Part shown: positions 25,105 through 29,295 of the stretch, piece after piece
Layout of the letters: each line of letters opens with the position of its first letter
Numbering within the stretch: position 1 is the stretch's first letter
NCBI GenBank assembly: GCA_937892215.1
Contig: CALAVE010000008.1
Location: 1 to 29,295, forward strand
From: an uncultured Porphyromonadaceae bacterium
GTDB lineage: Bacteria; Bacteroidota; Bacteroidia; Bacteroidales; Muribaculaceae
DNA: 29,295 nucleotides
Direction: 5' to 3'
Made by a program: the position numbers and the translations under genes
The notes under the pieces: generated by a model
What the model was told of the DNA's origin: nothing
Databases searched by the model: none
Seen by the model: only the letters and a program-made list of their open reading frames with translations

Positions 25105-26040
25105 ATGAAGCGAACGTTATATTTTGGGAATCCAGCATATTTGAGTATGCGCAACGGGCAGATGGTTTTACGTCTGCCCGAAGTGGTTAAGAACGACACG
25201 CTACCCGAGGACTTCAAAAAGTCGGCTGAGTGTACTTTCCCGATAGAGGACCTTGGAGTGGTGATACTGGACAACAAGCAGATTACCATAACACAGGGAC
25301 TGCTGGAGCGGCTTATGGAAAACAACTGCGCTGTGATAACGTGCGACTCGGCACGTATGCCGGCCGGGCTGTTTCTTCCGCTTGACGGGCACTCGGTGCA
25401 AAGCGAGAGATTCAAGGCACAGATAGAGTGCAGCAAGCCGCTACGCAAACAACTGTGGCAGCAGACCGTGGCCGCGAAGATTGCCAATCAGGAACGAGTC
25501 CTAAGCAAATATGTGCCCGATTGCGAGACCGGAAACATGAGGGTATGGGCCAGTGAGGTGAAGAGTGACGATGCCGATAACCTGGAGGGTAGGGCGGCCG
25601 CATATTACTGGAGGAACTTGTTCCCTGAGATTAAAGATTTTGTAAGAGGACGAGAGGGAGCGCCACCTAACAACCTGCTCAATTACGGTTATGCTATAGT
25701 CCGTGCCGTGGTGGCTCGCAGCTTGGTGGGCACAGGATTGCTACCTACGCTGGGGATTCACCACAGGAACAAATATAACGCCTACTGCCTTGCCGACGAT
25801 ATTATGGAGCCTTACAGGCCGGTGGTGGATGCGACTGTAAAGGAGATACTTGCCGCTCGCAGGTGGAATACCGACGAACTGACAACCGAACTGAAGCGAG
25901 AACTGCTTTCCATACCGATAAGGGACGTGAAGATAGGCGGGAAAATGAGCCCGCTGATGGCGGCTGTGGACACAACAACGACTTCGCTCTATAAATGTTA
26001 CTCAGGCGAACTGAGACGGATTATATATCCGGAAATGTGA
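25105..26040 (+). CDS. cas1: CRISPR integrase Cas1 (type II)
   Basis: Cas1 with Cas2 inserts new spacers at the array. The 311-residue protein starts MKRTLYFGNPAYLSMRNGQM, typical of type II Cas1. The N-terminal beta domain includes EDLGVVILDNKQITITQGLL. The helical catalytic domain shows metal ligands E161 (LEGRAAAYYW), H220 (TLGIHHRNKYNAY) and an acidic residue in LADDIMEPYRP (D232/E235). The start has a purine-rich GGAG a few bases upstream, and the gap to cas9 is 12 nt, so they share a message. All catalytic residues are present, so adaptation should be possible. Confidence 0.97.
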   Translation: MKRTLYFGNPAYLSMRNGQMVLRLPEVVKNDTLPEDFKKSAECTFPIEDLGVVILDNKQITITQGLLERLMENNCAVITCDSARMPAGLFLPLDGHSVQSERFKAQIECSKPLRKQLWQQTVAAKIANQERVLSKYVPDCETGNMRVWASEVKSDDADNLEGRAAAYYWRNLFPEIKDFVRGREGAPPNNLLNYGYAIVRAVVARSLVGTGLLPTLGIHHRNKYNAYCLADDIMEPYRPVVDATVKEILAARRWNTDELTTELKRELLSIPIRDVKIGGKMSPLMAAVDTTTTSLYKCYSGELRRIIYPEM

Positions 26041-26051
26041 AGTGAAAAGAA

Positions 26052-26390
26052 ATGAGTAGTGAGCGATTCAGTGCATACCGAGTTATGTGGGTGATGGTGT
26101 TTTTTGACTTGCCTACCGAGACAAAGAAAGAGCGCAAGAACGCGGCCAAATTCCGTAAGCAGATAATGGAGGACGGTTTCACAATGTTTCAGTTTTCGAT
26201 ATATCTACGCCACTGTCCGAGCAAAGAGAACGCCGACGCGCACATAAGGCGAGTGAAATCGATTCTGCCGGAGAGTGGTGACGTGGGAATATTATGTGTA
26301 ACTGACAAGCAATTCGGTGCAATGGAATTGTTTCATGGGCAGCGTGAAGAGGTTAAGCGCCTTGGGCCGCAACAGTTGGAACTATTCTGA
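26052..26390 (+). CDS. cas2: CRISPR adaptation protein Cas2 (type II)
   Basis: Cas2 forms the central dimer of the Cas1-Cas2 integrase. The 112-residue product has the ferredoxin-like start VMWVMVFFDLPTETKKERKNAAKFRK with the conserved aspartate in FFDLP. It continues with MEDGFTMFQFSIYLRHCPS and ends in VGILCVTDKQFGAMELFHG, all usual for type II Cas2. The gap to cas1 is 11 nt. No csn2 or cas4 follows, which defines the locus as II-C. The ATG at 26052 gives a typical 10-residue lead (MSSERFSAYR) before the first strand. Confidence 0.95.
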   Translation: MSSERFSAYRVMWVMVFFDLPTETKKERKNAAKFRKQIMEDGFTMFQFSIYLRHCPSKENADAHIRRVKSILPESGDVGILCVTDKQFGAMELFHGQREEVKRLGPQQLELF

Positions 26391-26444
26391 CGCGAGCCAT
26401 TGGGACTTTAACTCAGCCAATAATAGCAGATTTCCACTTCACCC

Positions 26445-26494
26445 GTCGGCCCTTAAAAAGCCTCAATCAAGATTAAGCCTTTTTAAGGGCCGAC
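26445..26494. promoter_or_regulatory. Perfect 16-bp palindrome between cas2 and the array
   Basis: GTCGGCCCTTAAAAAG (26445-26460) and CTTTTTAAGGGCCGAC (26479-26494) are exact inverted complements around an 18-nt loop. It stands 54 nt after the cas2 stop and 9 nt before the first repeat. No T-run follows, so it is not a textbook terminator. It could end or insulate the cas operon transcript, or mark the leader end of the array. Confidence 0.7.
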
Positions 26495-26503
26495 AATTTG
26501 GTG

Positions 26504-27244
26504 GTTGTGAATTGCTTTCAAAATTGTATCTTTGCATTGGTTTCAACAACCTTTGAATGAACCATTGCTTAAGATATCCTGTTGTGAATTGCTTTCAAAA
26601 TTGTATCTTTGCATTGGTTTCAACAACTCGTTGAACCAAATCATCATTGGGCAATTCGTTGTGAATTGCTTTCAAAATTGTATCTTTGCATTGGTTTCAA
26701 CAACCTTCAACGCTTTTACAACAATAGCGCGACTGTTGTGAATTGCTTTCAAAATTGTATCTTTGCATTGGTTTCAACAACACCACCTGTTCAACGGCAT
26801 CCTCACGCAGGGTTGTGAATTGCTTTCAAAATTGTATCTTTGCATTGGTTTCAACAACTTGTCACTTGTCTCGCTCACATCACCCGGCAGTTGTGAATTG
26901 CTTTCAAAATTGTATCTTTGCATTGGTTTCAACAACCTTTTATTTCAATTTCAAATTTACTTGCCAGTTGTGAATTGCTTTCAAAATTGTATCTTTGCAT
27001 TGGTTTCAACAACCAAACGAAAAGAAAATATTAATTTTTTGCGGTTGTGAATTGCTTTCAAAATTGTATCTTTGCATTGGTTTCAACAACACATAAACCG
27101 CCAGAAAACGTCGTCCGAACGTTGTGAATTGCTTTCAAAATTGTATCTTTGCATTGGTTTCAACAACACGCTAACGTGATTAAATATCCATGCTCTTGTT
27201 GTGAATTGCTTTCAAAATTGTATCTTTGCATTGGTTTCAACAAC
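26504..27244 (+). CRISPR. Type II-C CRISPR array, 10 repeats and 9 spacers
   Basis: Ten identical 47-nt repeats (GTTGTGAATTGC...TTTCAACAAC) start at 26504, 26581, 26658, 26735, 26812, 26890, 26967, 27044, 27121 and 27198. Spacers are 30 nt, except the fifth (26859-26889), which is 31 nt. The repeat ends form GTTGT/ACAAC, extendable to 8 bp with one bulged A. The 5' half (positions 2-25) pairs with the tracrRNA anti-repeat, which sets crRNA polarity as plus strand. No repeat is degenerate, so the old end cannot be told from sequence decay. No spacer matched anything I recognised. All open frames through the array are by-products of the repeat. Confidence 0.99.
26505..26534 (+). promoter_or_regulatory. 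Promoter embedded in CRISPR repeat (first of ten copies)
   Basis: Repeat positions 2-4 are TTG and 24-31 are TATCTTTG, 19 nt apart. This equals the Bacteroidota -33/-7 consensus and the spacing of the holA promoter in this window. The same pair occurs in all ten repeats. Transcription would begin near repeat position 36-39, run through the spacer and enter the next repeat, giving short pre-crRNAs of the right polarity. No other promoter was found in the 113 nt between cas2 and the array. Confidence 0.7.
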
Positions 27245-27325
27245 GCGATGTGTGTAGCGAGCTGAAAAGCAGATGGTTATATGCGGTTGTTAGAAATAAA
27301 AAAGTTTGGTGAAACCGAAACTAAG

Positions 27326-27353
27326 AACCTGCAGAAATGTGGGTTTTTGTTTT
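27326..27353 (+). terminator. Rho-independent terminator after the CRISPR array
   Basis: AACCTGCA, tetraloop GAAA, TGTGGGTT (8-bp stem, with two G-U pairs valid only on the plus strand) followed by TTTGTTTTC. It lies 82 bp past the last repeat and should end all transcripts started in the array. Confidence 0.75.
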
Positions 27354-27635
27354 CTATAGTGGAAGGGGTATTTTGCGAGGATTTGTGGTAATTTCAGTTT
27401 ATAATTCAGCCAAAAATGCGGTTTTAAGTTTTTTTAACGTGCGATTTTGAGGACGTAACTGTTCAGCGATTATTGCAAGGTGTGATTAAATTGCCGTTGG
27501 TTGAGTCGTGTCTCTTTTTTCTTCCGTTCAACTCTCTGAGAATTGAATGTTCCGTAGTGAAGTGCGAGCGAGTGTCATTTAAGCGATTCTCAGGGTACAA
27601 CAATCTGGCAATCAATAAAATAAGTGTTAAAAAAC

Positions 27636-27666
27636 TTGCAGGGTGCGTGAGGATTTTGTACCTTTG
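27636..27666 (+). promoter_or_regulatory. Strong-looking orphan promoter
   Basis: TTG (27636-27638), 20 nt, TACCTTTG (27659-27666). Both elements and spacing fit the Bacteroidota consensus. No coding gene follows on this strand; the next gene is convergent. Confidence 0.6.
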
Positions 27667-27671
27667 TAAGG

Positions 27672-27776
27672 TGAAAAAGCGTGCAGAAGACATAGCACCC
27701 ATGCTGGCTGAGATGACCGGGCATCTCAGCCAGCATGACAACTTAAAGGTGCGTCCATACACTGGGCGCACCTTTT
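27672..27776 (+). ncRNA. Candidate small RNA with two hairpins
   Basis: Downstream of the promoter at 27636-27666 lie about 28 unpaired nt. A perfect 16-bp hairpin follows (CATGCTGGCTGAGATG at 27700-27715 with its complement at 27722-27737, loop ACCGGG). A 12-bp hairpin comes next (AAAGGTGCGTCC at 27745-27756, loop ATACACT, GGGCGCACCTTT at 27764-27775). It ends in TTTT and could act as a terminator. One G-U pair in the second stem favours the plus strand. The hairpins could also end the convergent EF-G-like transcript. The RNA has no recognised family, and both ends are inferred. Confidence 0.45.
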
Positions 27777-27801
27777 AAGATGTTTATTCTTATGGGGAAT
27801 A

Positions 27802-29295
27802 TTAATCCTCGTCTTTCTTTGACTCTTCGTATTCCTTGAGGAGCTTGTCCTGAACGTCGGCTGGAACAAGTTCGTAGGAAGCGAAGTTCATGGTGAAGGA
27901 AGCGCGGCCACCGGTGAGTGAACTCAGTGCGGTGGAGTAGCTGGACATTTCCTTCAGAGGCACCTTGGCGTCGATCTTCTGCAGACCGTTGGCCTCGTTC
28001 ATACCCATAATCATGGCGCGGCGTCCCTGGAGGTCGCTCATCACGTCACCCATCGACTCTGCCGGCATGAGAACTTCTACGTCGTAGATGGGCTCGAGCA
28101 CCTTAGGATTAGCGTTGCGGAATGCCTCGCTGAAGGCGTTACGAGCTGCCAGGCGGAATGAGATTTCGTTGCTGTCCACCGGGTGCATCTTACCGTCGTA
28201 GATGCAGACGCGAACGTCGCGAGCGTAAGAACCGGTGAGCGGTCCCTGCTCCATGCGGTCCATGATACCCTTAACGATTGCGGGGATGAAGCGTGCGTCG
28301 ATGGCGCCACCAACGATACAGTTGTAAATCACAACCTTGCCGCCCCATTCGAGAGGAAGTTCTTGCTTGTCCTTAACGTTCATCTTGAACTCCTGGTTGC
28401 CAAAGCGATAAGTGTCGGGCTCGGGCATTCCGTCCTTGTAAGGCTCGATGATGAGGTGTACCTCACCGAACTGACCTGAACCACCAGACTGTTTCTTGTG
28501 GCGGTAGTCGGCGCGTGCGGCCTTGGTGATGGTCTCGCGATACGGAATCTTGGGTTCCTGATATTCAATCTGAATCTTATCCTGGTTCTCTACTCTCCAC
28601 TTGAGAGTGCGCAGGTGGAACTCGCCCTGACCTGAAACTATGGTCTGCTTAAGTTCCTTAGACTGTTCAACGAGCCATGTGGGGTCTTCTTCGTGCAGGC
28701 GAGTGAGGACTGCGCTGAGTTTCTCGGTGTCGCTTTCGTTGAGGGCCTTGATGGCGCGGCGATACTTGGGAGCGGGGAACTTGATGAAGTCGAATACGTA
28801 GTCGGCATCCTTGTCGTTCAGAGTGTTGCCCGTGCGCACGTCTTTGAGCTTAACGGCGGCGCCTATGTCACCTGCTTCGAGAGTATCGACCGGAGTCTTG
28901 ATTTGGCCGCAAACGGCGTTAATCTGAGCCAGGCGCTCCTTGGAGCTGCGGTTCATATTGTTGAGGTCGGCACCTGCACGGAGTGTTCCTGACATCACCT
29001 TGAAATAAGATACTTCGCCGATGTGCGGCTCAATGCCTGTCTTGAAGAAGTAAATGCTCGCGGGGCTGTCTGGGTCAGGCTTGACTTCCTCACCGCGCGT
29101 GTTGTGTACGGCGGGCATCTCATCGACGAAAGGTACTACGTTGCCAAGGAATTCCATCAGGCGTCCTACGCCCATGTTTTTCGTAGCGCAGACGCAGAAG
29201 ACGGGATAGATGCTGCGCGTCACCATTCCCTTGCGGATGCCTTCGCGCATCTCGTCTTCCGTGAGCTGTTCCGTCTCAAAGAATTTCTCCATTAG
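27802..29295 (-). CDS. Elongation factor G-like translational GTPase, 5' end missing
   Basis: Only the C-terminal part is inside the window; the frame is still open at the right edge, where a leucine codon precedes the methionine at 29292, so that methionine is internal. The visible 497 codons cover the end of the G-domain region (ATKNMGVGRLMEFLGNVVPF) and domain II (ASIYFFKTGIEPHIGEVSYFKVMSGTL). Domains III-V follow: EEDPTWLVEQSKELKQTIVSGQGEFHL, SGGSGQFGEVHLIIEP, GGAIDARFIPAIVKGIMD and PIYDVEVLMPAESMGDVMSDLQGRRAMIMGM. This looks like the second, EF-G2-like factor of Bacteroidota rather than the canonical fusA of the str operon. Which of the two cannot be settled without the 5' part. Confidence 0.9.
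   Translation of the reverse strand, partial: LMEKFFETEQLTEDEMREGIRKGMVTRSIYPVFCVCATKNMGVGRLMEFLGNVVPFVDEMPAVHNTRGEEVKPDPDSPASIYFFKTGIEPHIGEVSYFKVMSGTLRAGADLNNMNRSSKERLAQINAVCGQIKTPVDTLEAGDIGAAVKLKDVRTGNTLNDKDADYVFDFIKFPAPKYRRAIKALNESDTEKLSAVLTRLHEEDPTWLVEQSKELKQTIVSGQGEFHLRTLKWRVENQDKIQIEYQEPKIPYRETITKAARADYRHKKQSGGSGQFGEVHLIIEPYKDGMPEPDTYRFGNQEFKMNVKDKQELPLEWGGKVVIYNCIVGGAIDARFIPAIVKGIMDRMEQGPLTGSYARDVRVCIYDGKMHPVDSNEISFRLAARNAFSEAFRNANPKVLEPIYDVEVLMPAESMGDVMSDLQGRRAMIMGMNEANGLQKIDAKVPLKEMSSYSTALSSLTGGRASFTMNFASYELVPADVQDKLLKEYEESKKDED

Larger units (their letters stand above)
27245..27801. other. Non-coding region between CRISPR array and EF-G-like gene
   Basis: No gene with coding support lies here. 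It contains the array trailer with a GTTTGGT/ACCGAAAC hairpin (about 27304-27321) and terminator (27326-27353), an AT-rich stretch to about 27600 in which nothing was recognised, then the promoter and two hairpins of a candidate small RNA (27636-27776). A plus-strand open frame from a TTG at 27473 runs through the promoter and both hairpins and is rejected. Confidence 0.6.

Noticed and set aside
26391..26503. Conventional leader promoter for the CRISPR array
   Set aside because: No TAnnTTTG box occurs on the plus strand here; the nearest word, ACAATTTG, lacks the TA.
25093..26503. csn2 or cas4 gene, which would make the system II-A or II-B
   Set aside because: Only cas1 and cas2 fit between cas9 and the array.
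26317..27050. Several overlapping plus-strand ORFs of 69-95 codons with repeating CIGFNN, ALVSTT and ELLSKLY words
   Set aside because: They are translations of the CRISPR repeat in different frames, not proteins.
27473..27778. 101-codon plus-strand ORF from a TTG
   Set aside because: It runs through a promoter and two strong hairpins; the codons are set by these structures.

Overview
The window looks like a chromosomal segment from a member of the Bacteroidales (phylum Bacteroidota). The basis is several promoters of the Bacteroidota type (TTG near -33 and TAnnTTTG near -7), a short 493-residue prolyl-tRNA synthetase, a carboxynorspermidine decarboxylase, a PorT-like outer-membrane barrel, a LysM/periplasmic-binding-protein fusion, a DUF4290 protein, and a Bacteroidota-style type II-C CRISPR system with 47-nt repeats. 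Family-level placement (perhaps Muribaculaceae) is a guess. No tRNA, rRNA, insertion sequence or prophage gene was recognised.

Layout. 1-636: non-coding, with a 30-nt dispersed repeat and hairpins. 637-4270 (+): recJ and recQ overlap by 8 nt and form a recombination-repair pair. 4304-9340 (-): a tight five-gene run, transcribed as lipoprotein-like protein, PD-(D/E)XK (HsdR N-terminal-like) nuclease, UvrD/PcrA helicase, nspC, Dabb protein. 9341-9665: divergent intergenic region with a second copy of the 30-nt repeat and the holA promoter. 9666-10709 (+): holA. 10736-13461 (-): LysM/ligand-binding protein and PorT-like barrel, joined by an ATGA overlap. 13532-15760 (-): dnaG. 15979-20562 (+): tsaB, DUF4290 protein, rimM, a small acidic protein, an OmpA-family protein and proS.

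20563-27353: a compact type II-C CRISPR-Cas locus. A divergent tracrRNA (- strand, about 84 nt, with its own promoter and a hairpin-plus-T8 terminator) sits just upstream of cas9 (1367 aa). Then come cas1, cas2, a perfect 16-bp palindrome, ten identical 47-nt repeats with nine spacers, and a terminator 82 bp past the last repeat. There is no csn2 or cas4. Every repeat contains TTG-N19-TATCTTTG, the local promoter grammar with the same 19-nt spacing as the holA promoter. The 113-nt stretch between cas2 and the array has no other promoter. The sequence therefore suggests that each crRNA is transcribed from a promoter inside the preceding repeat, as known for Neisseria and Campylobacter II-C arrays. 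The tracrRNA anti-repeat is a degenerate repeat that keeps the 24-nt pairing half (one T deleted) and has lost the promoter half.

27354-27801: an apparent orphan promoter followed by two strong hairpins, a candidate small RNA that converges on the 3' end of an EF-G-like gene (fusA family). That gene runs off the right edge of the window.
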